A stretch of DNA of 64,000 bases from Echinococcus granulosus (Eukaryota; Platyhelminthes; Cestoda; Cyclophyllidea; Taeniidae): contig NW_020170384.1 in assembly GCF_000524195.1 (NCBI RefSeq), positions 431,310 through 495,309 on the forward strand. The letters are read 5' to 3'. The translations under genes and the position numbers were made by a program. This document shows, piece by piece, positions 1 to 9,395 of the stretch. A model generated the notes under the pieces. It worked only from the letters and a program-made list of their open reading frames with translations, was not told where the DNA came from and ran no database searches. Every line of letters begins with the position of its first letter. Within the stretch, counting starts at the first letter, position 1.

Positions 1-331
1 AGACTCTTAACAGTTTCTTTGAATCCTAGGGGTATTGTTCTCAAATCAATGCTAGATACCATTAAGCATTTAAGACAATATATCTAGAAGAAAACAAAAC
101 CTACTGCTTAAGGTCTTTCACGTTCCCTGAAACAAGTGATTTCTCAATAATTTTGGCGTTTTCGTGCTAGTAGGTGGCATTAAATATTGAAATGTTGATC
201 AAGTAATCGGTTCACTTTCTGTCCAAGTGGTTACCGACTACTTCCTTGAAAAATCGTGATGGTTTCATATAAATAACGCCTGGATTTTTCAATATATTTA
301 TTATCTGCATACTGTGACCGTAGACTTAAAT
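1..331. other. 5' flank of the giant modular gene
   Basis: No gene is seen in this AT-rich stretch. The frame of the downstream gene is open from 260, after a TGA at 257-259, but holds no ATG before 332. A pyrimidine-leaning run ending in TAG lies at about 334-343, just inside the first ATG, so the true start could be in an upstream exon outside or within this stretch. Confidence 0.5.
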
Positions 332-3300
332 ATGGTTCTTTGTAGGCAGTTGCAAAAGGAGAAGGAAAATCAACTGAAGAGTTTAGCAGATAGAATGGCA
401 GACTGGAAGAGCAAAAGAAAGGCCTTTGATAGGATCATCAGCGACTACACCTCCGAGCCCATCGATGATATTCTAAAACATTTTCCTTCCACCCGCCTTG
501 CAAAACCAAATGTGATCGAAAACGACTACCGCAGTTCCACGGACCGCGATGAAACCGATACCTACGAACCTTCGAATAAAGTCCGTAATGCCAAAATTAG
601 TAGTGAGAGCTCCTCCCTTGATTATGGACAAGTGGCAAAGCAAATGGTAACCTCACACGCTCGTTCCAAGCCAAGTGGAATGAAGTTCGCGGGTGTTGTG
701 ACTCAAGAACGTACTGATAGCAAGATCCCGACTGACAACTCAATGCGTCTAAAGAGAAGTGCCAGCACCAATGATCTTCAGACCCAAATTTTCAGGGTCA
801 CAACGAGCACATCAGCACAGTGCGATGGGAACGCTGGTATATCTGAGTCGAACGTTGTTTACAACACAGAAGCAAGACGACAAACCCTCCTTGGTAGCCA
901 TTCCAACTCTGTAGCACGGTTGAAAGCTGAACTCAATACTAAGAATGAAAAATATCAAAATACCACTGATGTTCAAGCGCAGATTATCCGGGTAACGAAA
1001 AACGCCGCTTCACAAGTGGGAGTACGTGTGATGCCAAAGGCGATTGATCTCTCTCGTGTGGACATCGATAATCTCGGCCTGGAGGTACAAAACAGTAGTG
1101 AATTAACCGGACTTGGCCTTCGTGTGGGACAAGTTTTATGTCCGGTAACTGTCGGAACGTCGGTGGATTTATTCGAAGGTCCCGGAGTGCAAGTTATGGG
1201 TATTAACGACGTTGACTCTATTAATCTGCAATTGAGGGACTCCGTGGCCCATGCAACTACAGATGCCCGCAAAAGACTAAAGGTTCGTGATGTACAGGCG
1301 CAAATAGTCTCAAGATCTAACAGTCCAGCCACAGCATCGATTCGAGAGAATCTTCTCGGTGATACTCGGGCCAGAGAAGCCTTGCATCGTGATGTTCAAG
1401 CGCAGATTGATATTGTGAACAAGGCTGTGAAGGTACAAGCCGTGGCGGTGATGGAGGTTGTGAATATTTCTTCACAGAAACCAAAGAAACGAATGGTCGA
1501 GGGTGCAACCACATCATTCTGTCTTTTGCCTGAAAAGTGCACAAAGAGTATGGAACTTACGACAAGTGAGCCTTCAACTTCTACTGTCATGACCCAAATT
1601 AGTTGTCTTTTGCATTCTCGGGGAATCCACACAGATCTGGAATCGTATCTTTCTGACTATAAAAAACGGAATGGGATCATCTCAGAAACGTCTGATTTGT
1701 GCGCACAGAAGCAGTATATTGGAAAAGTCATGAACAGGGAATCACAATTTACTAATTCTGTGACAGGAAACAAAGTGTCTCATGGGAATTTGAAATCCAG
1801 CGATGCTGAAACGCTTATATGCAAAGTGGTACACGACACCGGTACCCAAGTTTCGTCAAAGCTCGTTCCAACGGAGGTAACCTTGAGTAAGATTAAGACG
1901 AAGAACATGGAAGTCTCGTTTGTCAATCCACTGCGTAAAGTCGATCTTGATGTACCAGTTGATTCACTCATTTGTCCTGCTGATATGAATTTCCGATCTG
2001 AGCTTTATGAAGGAAGCGGCTTCGAAATAGCTGACTACAGCGGCTTAAGTAACATCCTAGTCACGCACGATGGTTCGATTGCTAGGGGTTCCGTGGTACT
2101 GGACGAAACTTCGGTTGATAGCGGAGATTTACAAACCCAAACCGCCGGCAAATTGAAAACACAAGCAGCAATTGTATTACGAACAGATAAAACAAAAAGT
2201 GCCATAGGGGAGGTTGTTGTGAGTTCAAAATACGTTCCAAAATTGAAATTTGTGGCAGCAGATATTGCAGCTCCTTCGTTTCATACACCACAAACTCCAA
2301 CATCTGACTTACAGACACAAATTTGCGACACGATTCGACCAACAGATGCTAATAAAAAGTCCAAAGACTTGAATGTTAATGCGACCGACTTTACTCGAAG
2401 GCACAGTATGGTGGAACACGATTACTCAACTAAGTGCAAACTCAAAACGCAGACAAATGTCATTAATATGAGTGACCAAAATATTCAGGTGATTGGTGAG
2501 GTAGTGTGCCCTAGATGCCATCAAAGATATCGCGAAATCCAGATGCAGTTCGACTCCGATTTTAAAGCTGATAAAACTAAAAAGTTTTCAACCCAGACGC
2601 AAATTTGCAACGTCGTTTCGGATATTGGCACACAATCCAGAGCAAAAGAAATGTGCGATGGGCACACAGCTCAACAGAGGAGCCCAGTATTCATCGATGC
2701 TGATATGCAGGTCGCCGTAGAGCTAGTACCAACGGAGATTTCAATATTACGATGCGACATTGAAAATATGGAACTGGAACTTGAGGAGGAGAGTGGTAGC
2801 AGTGCATACAAAGTACTAATGAAGTCGGTGGCATGTCCAGCAAAGGTGAAGGTGAAGCCACACCTAGTGGAAGGTTCGGGTGTGCATATTGTCGGAATAA
2901 ATAACGCAAGCAAGATTGGGGTTACTGTTTGTTCTGATACCACGAGTGATACAAAAAGAAATAATAGCCTTGCAAACGGCATTGATAGTGATGCGTATGG
3001 GGAGCTGCAGGCATCTGTTACCTTTGAACCTCCTGTAAGGACGATAAGTCTTTATCAAGGGGAACAAAATCCCAGCAAGTCAACACAGCAAAGCCCTATT
3101 CGGCTGATACCGCGGAGACTAGAAAGCCAAAAATCTGTGTCATCAGATACGGTCACTCAAATTTTCTCAGTAACCACAGATGCATCAGTGCAGGTGGGAA
3201 CGCAGCTTGTCCCTCAGGCCATTGGAATCTCACCAGTGCATTTGGAAAATATGGTGGTCTCGATGACAAGTAAAAGCAGAAAGAGTGACCAGACTCTGTC

Positions 3301-6300
3301 CGCATCGACACTGCTATATCCCGCCCAGGTTGAACTAAAAGGCAGGCTCATTGATGAACAGAGTGGTATTGAAGTTGTTCCGTTGGAACAAGTTAAAGTT
3401 TTAAACATGAGTCGTTCAGAAGTGGATCCTTTGGTCCATTATGCGCACCCTTCGAGTAATTCGGATGCCATTACGCAGATTGAGACGCAAATACCAGAAA
3501 GCAAGAAGTCGAACCTCCTTCCGGCCAGTCTTGTGATGGGAACCGGCCAATTCGATGGTCGTCGCAGGACTCCTGAGTTCGCGTCCCAATCTCTTGTTTG
3601 CAAGCTTCTTTCTGATGCAAAGGAATATCAGGATTTGACCATTCGGCTCAAGCCCGTGCCCAAAATGAGCTCTGAATGCATTGGCGATGGAGCGACGCAG
3701 CACCTTGGATATGTGGCAGTTGAAGCAAAGACACAGAATGCAGTCATGACAACACAAAAATTGGGCGAAATCTACCTTCCTGTTCAAAAGACACCCCCTT
3801 CAGACATACAGCGGTCTGTTAAAGTTCAGGTTGGTACAAAGCTAGTTCCCAAAGCGCTTAAGATTTGTCAGATACCTATCACAAATCTTAAACTAGAATC
3901 CACGTCTCCTTCACTGAAGGGAAGGCAAAGCTTCTCTCTTCAGGCTGCCCGATGCCCAGCAGAAATTACTATGAAAACAGAACTTTGTGAAGACAGTGGG
4001 ATTTTTATTTGCTCACTTGATCAGTCAGAAGAAGCTGAAGTTGGAATGTCTAGTGAACCGGTACACACTTTGGACACCCCCCGAATGGTCAGTGGGGAGC
4101 AATTAAGTAAAAAAATTAATTTGGTTTCTGGTTGTTGGAGCAGTACGGCAAACGATCGAGCTCCACTGCTTGAAAGTAAATCTATGCAGAACGCTGTCAT
4201 AAGGCTGCCTGTTGAAGGAATTCAGGCTACTTCAAGCAATCTGTTCTCAAATGAAAGTAGTCTAACGTTGCAAGCAGAAACTATTCTCAGACCAGAATGT
4301 AATGATTCCTTCAATCAAAAGAACTTGATTCCCACCAGCGACCCAAATCCGCAGCTTAAACTTGTAGCGGTTAATGCGAGCACTCAAAGTACTTCAAAAT
4401 CTGTCATGGAAGCTGTCAATGGATCTCCAACGCCATATCGACAATTGTCCGCAGCAAACTCTAGCATGGCCAGCCTTCTTGGGCCAGATATGAATGATCA
4501 TGGAATTCAGGTTGGTGTAAGACTAGTCCCTACTAGCGTTGAGATCAAACCAATAAAAGTGGAGAATATGGAGGCTGTTTTGACAAGCAAAACTACCCGA
4601 AGTTCCAACGATATTGACGTCAGTGCTATTCTTTGTACCTCTGGTATCCACTATAACGAAGTGCTAGCTGAAGCCTCAGGAGTTCACGTTGTCCAGATCG
4701 ATAACGGCGATGATATCTCCCTTAATTACTGTGGCGATCGCTTTACAACCAGTAAAATTGTAAGGAAAAATGGTGAAATTGCCAGTTCAAGTGCTGATGG
4801 AAACAGATCTTGGATGGAACATGGTGTCTTTTCAAAAACGTCTGCTAATTACTTACAGCCCTCGAAATACGACAATCCAGATTTCAAAGCACACGAAAGT
4901 GGCGAATTTGTAACCGCGCTGCGAGTCAAGGATGCACAGTATTCGGCAGAGCACAGTCTTGTTAGCGGTTTTATGCAAGACAAAGTCAGTTTGAATGGGA
5001 AAGTTGACTTCGTGTATAGTCATATCGAAACTCGTGACAAGGACGTCCAGGTTGGCCTAAAACTCGTTCCTAAAGCTGTCACAGTCGAATCAGTTAGAAT
5101 GGAGAATTTTAACGCTGTGAATGAGGGAAAAGAAATGGGTGATGTAGAGCAAATCAGTGCTAGTGCAATGTTGTGCTCAAAACCAACACAATATGACGAA
5201 ATTTTGACGGAATCAAAGGGAGTCACTGTTCTTCCAATCGAAGCAGCTAAAGATATTCAAATTGCACATGAGAGGAAAACATACCACGCCACGGTTGAAC
5301 CAAGAAGAGATCTTAGCCAACAAGGATCCTACGCTGGCACACATGCAGACCCTAGTAATGCATATTTTGCAGGGCCACAGACCCGTATTCGTGTTCATCA
5401 CACCCAGTTTTCCGCAAAAAGTGACCGTCAAAACATTGACCTTATTTGTGATAACAGTAGACCCAAAGTAAAGATTGATTGTACTACACAAGTTGGGGCC
5501 ACTTTTATTCCCACTCAGATAAAAATGCAACAAGTGCGGCTTGACACGCAACGCGTACAAAGTCTGACCGGATCTTCAAGGACTGAAACCGTTTTATGCC
5601 CTACGGATATGAGCATCTTCCCTATACTCAATGAGTGCTCCGGTGTCCAAATAGCCGCGACCGAGTGCGTTTCTGAAATTTTAATCCAAATGGCTCAAGG
5701 ACAATTTTCGACCGAAGTACTGAATGATTCACGTTCCAAGCAGATGTGTATTGCACTTAAGAAGGAATCGATCCCCAAGTCAAGAGAACTCTCCAGTGAG
5801 GTCATTCCACTTCTAAAGCCGACTGTAGGAGTTGACGAAACTCAGAGGACTGAGTCAATGAATCGAATGACAGGTTCAACTGCATGCACAATGAGCTCTA
5901 AATTAGTTCAAGTGGGAACCCTGCTCATACCTACAGGGATCACCATGGAAAAAGTGAAAGTGAATAATCTCGAAATTGAAGTACCATTGAGTCCTGTTAG
6001 AAGCGCTGAAGTAAGTGTAAGCGCGGTTCTTGCATCTTCCGCGACGGAACTGATATCTGTCTTAACAAGCGAATCGGGCATTCAGGTTGTCCCTATGTCC
6101 AAAGTTGATGCGATCGGAATTCACGTGAACGGAGAGAGGTATATAGGAACAGTTGATGCTTCCGCCTTTACACCATCCACAGAAACCTTCCAAAAATCTG
6201 GAGGTTTAGTTGACTCAAGCTCCACTTGTGCTCAGGATACGCAAAGGATAGTAATTCCCATATCAGGATCGAATATGATTAGCAGTACACCAAGAAACGT

Positions 6301-9292
6301 GGAAGGTTTGCTGCGGAAGAGTAAAGATTTGAGTCAACTTCACGAAGCACTCCACTCCGTTCAAACCAGACCGAGTCTCCGAGAGGCGAACTCTTTGTCA
6401 GTTCCTTCCTACTGTCGTCCTGGTCTGCTCCGAGTATCAGAACAACACACCACTCCTGTGACCGGGTTGATGACGATACCTCCCAAACGTCCTGTTGTGG
6501 AAACTAGAGACGATTCAGTGCAGGTTGGACTTAATCTTGTGCCCCAAATGGTTGAAGCTCGTGTTGTAAAGCCAGGTGATGAGGAGGCTGCACTGACCCA
6601 AATTCCAGGTATTACGGTAGCAGAATTTAAAGGTAACATGTCTGCTCGCTATAACAACACCGAGTACCAGGTGGAATTAGGCAGCGATGCTTCTATTCCT
6701 CTTGTAAATAGGCCTACTTCCCCTTATCGAGACAAATCAGTGCTTGAGGTGTCCCGTAAGTCATACATTGAGAAATCTATGTCTGGCATTCCAAAGATGC
6801 GTGAAACCTCCATTGGCCCAGTAAATAAACGTCTAATTTCATCGGCTTCCCAAGTGGGCACTCTACTGGTTCCAGTAAAGGTGTGTATGGACAAAATTGC
6901 TGTCGACCAGTTGGCTGTCGATATTCCGTTGACCGAGTGGCGAACAACAGATCTGAGCGTCAGCGCAATTCTCGCCTCGACTGCCACTGAAATGGTGCCG
7001 GTAATCACAGATACGACCGGAATTCAGATTATCGAAATGAAGGATCTTGAAGAGCTCGGAATCCAGGTCGGGGATGAAGTCTATGTCGCTAGTGTTGTGG
7101 CACCACCAGTAAAGTACGTGAATGCGGCCTATGGTCCTACAAGGGAGTTTGCTGTTGGAGCTAAAAGTAGCAATCGAAAACAGGAAGTTGTTTTTATCTC
7201 TGCTCCAAAGACAAATGAGACAGCTCATTTGACGCACAAAGCGAAAAACCTTCTAGACCAGAGTGCCGAATTACGAAATGTCCACTCCCTTCTAACATCT
7301 TCATCTTTCCAACCACGCTTACGCATTATGTCAAAAAGTGGTACTTCTATACCTTCGGCGGAAGGTATAAGTGCTCAACAGTCGACGACATCCAGGCCTT
7401 CTGAACATTCAATTTACACCTGCCCTTGTGGCCGTCAGTATGTCTCCGCTGACTCCAGTTGCCGTCCAATCACAGGCGTTTGCAACTCTCGCGACACACG
7501 TGGAGTCGTGGCGGGTAGATCAGAGTCTGCAACCGAAAAATCGAGAATTCAAGAATCCTACCATGTTGCATGTGAAGCTACTATCAAACCCGAAATGTTT
7601 TCAAAGCGTCTCACCGCAAATGTTCACACTTCATCCAACGATGTGAGATCTCAGTTCAATTCTGCTGTTCCGAGAGAGAGCTCTTCTGTGGGCGGAACTA
7701 CTGATATGCCAGAAATGAATATCAACCAAGAAACTCAGCTTGTACCGGAGACCATGACTACCCGTGAAGAGCCACTGTTACGAGCGGGCACACACTGTAC
7801 AGTAATGCATAGGGATTCACTCGCAATCCCCACTTCGTCGAAAGGAATATCAAGAGAGGGAGTCTATGTAACGGATTTAATTGAATTCGGGGATTCGCAA
7901 GCACATTTCGGTCACCAACAGGCTAACGATATGACTTTGGAAACACTGCGTGGTACAAATGAGGCTGCAACGATAAATCAAACCCCAAAACGCACTCATT
8001 CTGCTGATTCACGCCCGCAAAAGATGGTGGAGCATCTCTGTGTTAATTGCCAAAACAAATTGTTGCTGGCGGAAACCAGTACGGCAGAATCCCATGATTC
8101 AAATTCTGTTCAGGCGGCGATTATAATTAGACGAAGCTCTGATGTGGATCTTTTTGAAACCTCCCATTCCACTTCTATAACCGAGGCTTCGATCTTTCAA
8201 CGCAGTTTCTTTCCAAGAGACTCGGGAAAACGTTTATCAGGATCATTCGAGTCTTTGGGGAGCCAGTTAATGACAACGAAATGCGTAATGTGTCATATCG
8301 ACTTGACATCTGGCGACCTCAGTACGTCTATAAGAACAAGCACTTCTAGTCTTTTGGCCTCTGAGGCTGTGGTTAATACGAGTTTGAAGGAAGTTGCTAA
8401 GGCGTATGCGCGGATATGCCGGGCAACCGGGCAATTCGAGGATTCCGCTGAACCAAAAGAGCGTACATCTCTTTATCAAGCTTTGAAGCATAATCGAATA
8501 ATTCAGGCTGTGATTGCGGACTATGAGAAGGATAAAAATAAGGAAGGATTATTCTTCATAGAGTCCAAGGAAATTGCCGATGTTGTAGCGACGACTGATA
8601 GGCAGACCAATTATTGTCCAAGTGAACCATCAACGTATTCTTGTTTAAAAAATAACACTTTGGTTAAAAAGGTTGTTGAAAGCTATAAGGCCTACAAGCA
8701 CAATCAAGGCAAGGACAATTGCACGCAAACTGGACCAACACAACTAGTGGGAGTCACATTTGCTAGTAGTGATGTCCAGAAAGTTGCTGAGGTGGTAGAA
8801 GCATTCGAGAAATCGGAAGGACAAGTATCGTCGAAAGGGGGTCTCTATGCAAATCTTAAAGAAAATCCTATTATTCAACGAGTAATCAAGGAATACGAAG
8901 TCAGCAAAGGCGCATACGCAGCAATGGAACCAAGTATAATTAGAGCAGAGGCAGAACATTCTTCTACTGCTGCCTCAAAAATAGGAATTATCAGTGTTGA
9001 TGGTCAGGTGGCGAAAATGGAATCGGAGCAATTCGCTTCTACGGATTCGATGACTCGAAGCAATTTCCCGATCATCAGAAGAATACAGAGGAGCAGAGCA
9101 AATGAGAATCTCATCTCTTCCTCAGTCAGCAGTGATTCGGACTATGAAGACAATGCTCAAAACTGGACGCCCACTCAACGCTCTCCTACCTCATCGGGGG
9201 AGCAAACCCGATTTGACGTGACCTGCTCAGCCCTCATAACACCGGAGACATGGGACAAGAAAGTCCAAGTCGACTCAACGTATCAACATTGA
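332..9292 (+). CDS. Giant modular repeat protein, about 2,986 aa, family not recognised
   Basis: One uninterrupted frame from the first ATG at 332 to the TGA at 9290-9292; a GTG at 314 and open frame back to 260 make the start uncertain. The N-terminus is charged and helix-like (about residues 5-40). Residues roughly 230-2260 carry about 11 degenerate copies of a module whose signature is QVGxxLVP, then an N-M/L-E-like position, a CP or SA dipeptide, and an ESGVxV-like end. Shorter QTQI or QAQI elements precede some modules or stand alone in the first 800 residues. CxxC-like pairs occur at CPRC, CPC, CVNC and CVMC. Near residues 2690-2865 are three copies of a second unit, LKxNxIIxxVIxxYE. 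No signal peptide, membrane segment or enzymatic motif was seen. The persistent frame and repeat conservation argue for a real gene. Function is unknown; a structural or scaffold role would be a guess. Confidence 0.9.
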   Translation: MVLCRQLQKEKENQLKSLADRMADWKSKRKAFDRIISDYTSEPIDDILKHFPSTRLAKPNVIENDYRSSTDRDETDTYEPSNKVRNAKISSESSSLDYGQVAKQMVTSHARSKPSGMKFAGVVTQERTDSKIPTDNSMRLKRSASTNDLQTQIFRVTTSTSAQCDGNAGISESNVVYNTEARRQTLLGSHSNSVARLKAELNTKNEKYQNTTDVQAQIIRVTKNAASQVGVRVMPKAIDLSRVDIDNLGLEVQNSSELTGLGLRVGQVLCPVTVGTSVDLFEGPGVQVMGINDVDSINLQLRDSVAHATTDARKRLKVRDVQAQIVSRSNSPATASIRENLLGDTRAREALHRDVQAQIDIVNKAVKVQAVAVMEVVNISSQKPKKRMVEGATTSFCLLPEKCTKSMELTTSEPSTSTVMTQISCLLHSRGIHTDLESYLSDYKKRNGIISETSDLCAQKQYIGKVMNRESQFTNSVTGNKVSHGNLKSSDAETLICKVVHDTGTQVSSKLVPTEVTLSKIKTKNMEVSFVNPLRKVDLDVPVDSLICPADMNFRSELYEGSGFEIADYSGLSNILVTHDGSIARGSVVLDETSVDSGDLQTQTAGKLKTQAAIVLRTDKTKSAIGEVVVSSKYVPKLKFVAADIAAPSFHTPQTPTSDLQTQICDTIRPTDANKKSKDLNVNATDFTRRHSMVEHDYSTKCKLKTQTNVINMSDQNIQVIGEVVCPRCHQRYREIQMQFDSDFKADKTKKFSTQTQICNVVSDIGTQSRAKEMCDGHTAQQRSPVFIDADMQVAVELVPTEISILRCDIENMELELEEESGSSAYKVLMKSVACPAKVKVKPHLVEGSGVHIVGINNASKIGVTVCSDTTSDTKRNNSLANGIDSDAYGELQASVTFEPPVRTISLYQGEQNPSKSTQQSPIRLIPRRLESQKSVSSDTVTQIFSVTTDASVQVGTQLVPQAIGISPVHLENMVVSMTSKSRKSDQTLSASTLLYPAQVELKGRLIDEQSGIEVVPLEQVKVLNMSRSEVDPLVHYAHPSSNSDAITQIETQIPESKKSNLLPASLVMGTGQFDGRRRTPEFASQSLVCKLLSDAKEYQDLTIRLKPVPKMSSECIGDGATQHLGYVAVEAKTQNAVMTTQKLGEIYLPVQKTPPSDIQRSVKVQVGTKLVPKALKICQIPITNLKLESTSPSLKGRQSFSLQAARCPAEITMKTELCEDSGIFICSLDQSEEAEVGMSSEPVHTLDTPRMVSGEQLSKKINLVSGCWSSTANDRAPLLESKSMQNAVIRLPVEGIQATSSNLFSNESSLTLQAETILRPECNDSFNQKNLIPTSDPNPQLKLVAVNASTQSTSKSVMEAVNGSPTPYRQLSAANSSMASLLGPDMNDHGIQVGVRLVPTSVEIKPIKVENMEAVLTSKTTRSSNDIDVSAILCTSGIHYNEVLAEASGVHVVQIDNGDDISLNYCGDRFTTSKIVRKNGEIASSSADGNRSWMEHGVFSKTSANYLQPSKYDNPDFKAHESGEFVTALRVKDAQYSAEHSLVSGFMQDKVSLNGKVDFVYSHIETRDKDVQVGLKLVPKAVTVESVRMENFNAVNEGKEMGDVEQISASAMLCSKPTQYDEILTESKGVTVLPIEAAKDIQIAHERKTYHATVEPRRDLSQQGSYAGTHADPSNAYFAGPQTRIRVHHTQFSAKSDRQNIDLICDNSRPKVKIDCTTQVGATFIPTQIKMQQVRLDTQRVQSLTGSSRTETVLCPTDMSIFPILNECSGVQIAATECVSEILIQMAQGQFSTEVLNDSRSKQMCIALKKESIPKSRELSSEVIPLLKPTVGVDETQRTESMNRMTGSTACTMSSKLVQVGTLLIPTGITMEKVKVNNLEIEVPLSPVRSAEVSVSAVLASSATELISVLTSESGIQVVPMSKVDAIGIHVNGERYIGTVDASAFTPSTETFQKSGGLVDSSSTCAQDTQRIVIPISGSNMISSTPRNVEGLLRKSKDLSQLHEALHSVQTRPSLREANSLSVPSYCRPGLLRVSEQHTTPVTGLMTIPPKRPVVETRDDSVQVGLNLVPQMVEARVVKPGDEEAALTQIPGITVAEFKGNMSARYNNTEYQVELGSDASIPLVNRPTSPYRDKSVLEVSRKSYIEKSMSGIPKMRETSIGPVNKRLISSASQVGTLLVPVKVCMDKIAVDQLAVDIPLTEWRTTDLSVSAILASTATEMVPVITDTTGIQIIEMKDLEELGIQVGDEVYVASVVAPPVKYVNAAYGPTREFAVGAKSSNRKQEVVFISAPKTNETAHLTHKAKNLLDQSAELRNVHSLLTSSSFQPRLRIMSKSGTSIPSAEGISAQQSTTSRPSEHSIYTCPCGRQYVSADSSCRPITGVCNSRDTRGVVAGRSESATEKSRIQESYHVACEATIKPEMFSKRLTANVHTSSNDVRSQFNSAVPRESSSVGGTTDMPEMNINQETQLVPETMTTREEPLLRAGTHCTVMHRDSLAIPTSSKGISREGVYVTDLIEFGDSQAHFGHQQANDMTLETLRGTNEAATINQTPKRTHSADSRPQKMVEHLCVNCQNKLLLAETSTAESHDSNSVQAAIIIRRSSDVDLFETSHSTSITEASIFQRSFFPRDSGKRLSGSFESLGSQLMTTKCVMCHIDLTSGDLSTSIRTSTSSLLASEAVVNTSLKEVAKAYARICRATGQFEDSAEPKERTSLYQALKHNRIIQAVIADYEKDKNKEGLFFIESKEIADVVATTDRQTNYCPSEPSTYSCLKNNTLVKKVVESYKAYKHNQGKDNCTQTGPTQLVGVTFASSDVQKVAEVVEAFEKSEGQVSSKGGLYANLKENPIIQRVIKEYEVSKGAYAAMEPSIIRAEAEHSSTAASKIGIISVDGQVAKMESEQFASTDSMTRSNFPIIRRIQRSRANENLISSSVSSDSDYEDNAQNWTPTQRSPTSSGEQTRFDVTCSALITPETWDKKVQVDSTYQH
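1003..7095 (+). repeat. About 11 degenerate copies of an 80-residue protein module
   Basis: Approximate copy starts are 1003, 1835, 2696, 3179, 3814, 4495, 5035, 5476, 5896, 6510 and 6842; each runs about 180-255 nt. They share QVG or a variant, then LVP, a V/I-rich strand, a CP or SAxL dipeptide about 35-45 residues later, and an E-x-SG-V/I-x-V ending. Copy 10 lacks most of its middle. Spacing between copies is irregular (about 330-860 nt) and filled with Ser/Thr-rich sequence. The copies are diverged at DNA level, so this is an old protein repeat and not a recent tandem array. Confidence 0.85.
8380..8920 (+). repeat. Three copies of a C-terminal helical unit
   Basis: Each unit has a first part resembling KEVAxxxxAF and a second part resembling LKxNxIIxxVIxxYE. 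The second parts lie at about 8468-8533 (YQALKHNRIIQAV), 8633-8698 (YSCLKNNTLVKKV) and 8840-8908 (YANLKENPIIQRV). Spacing between second parts is about 165 and 207 nt. The pattern suggests paired short helices. It is distinct from the upstream QVG module. Confidence 0.8.
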
Positions 9293-9389
9293 TGCCTCCT
9301 ATTATCATACCCCGAACTTAACTACCATTGGAAGATTCTATTTGTATCCTGCCTACTTTTTAAAAACACTTTCAAGGCCATTTTTTTCA

Positions 9390-9395
9390 AATAAA
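9390..9395 (+). terminator. Poly(A) signal AATAAA of the giant gene
   Basis: Canonical AATAAA about 98 nt after the stop codon of the giant open frame, a normal distance for a short 3' UTR. Confidence 0.6.

Noticed and set aside
973..8959. Many minus-strand frames of 60-125 codons under the giant gene
   Set aside because: They lie opposite a conserved repetitive coding frame, differ between repeat copies, and have no splice or homology support.
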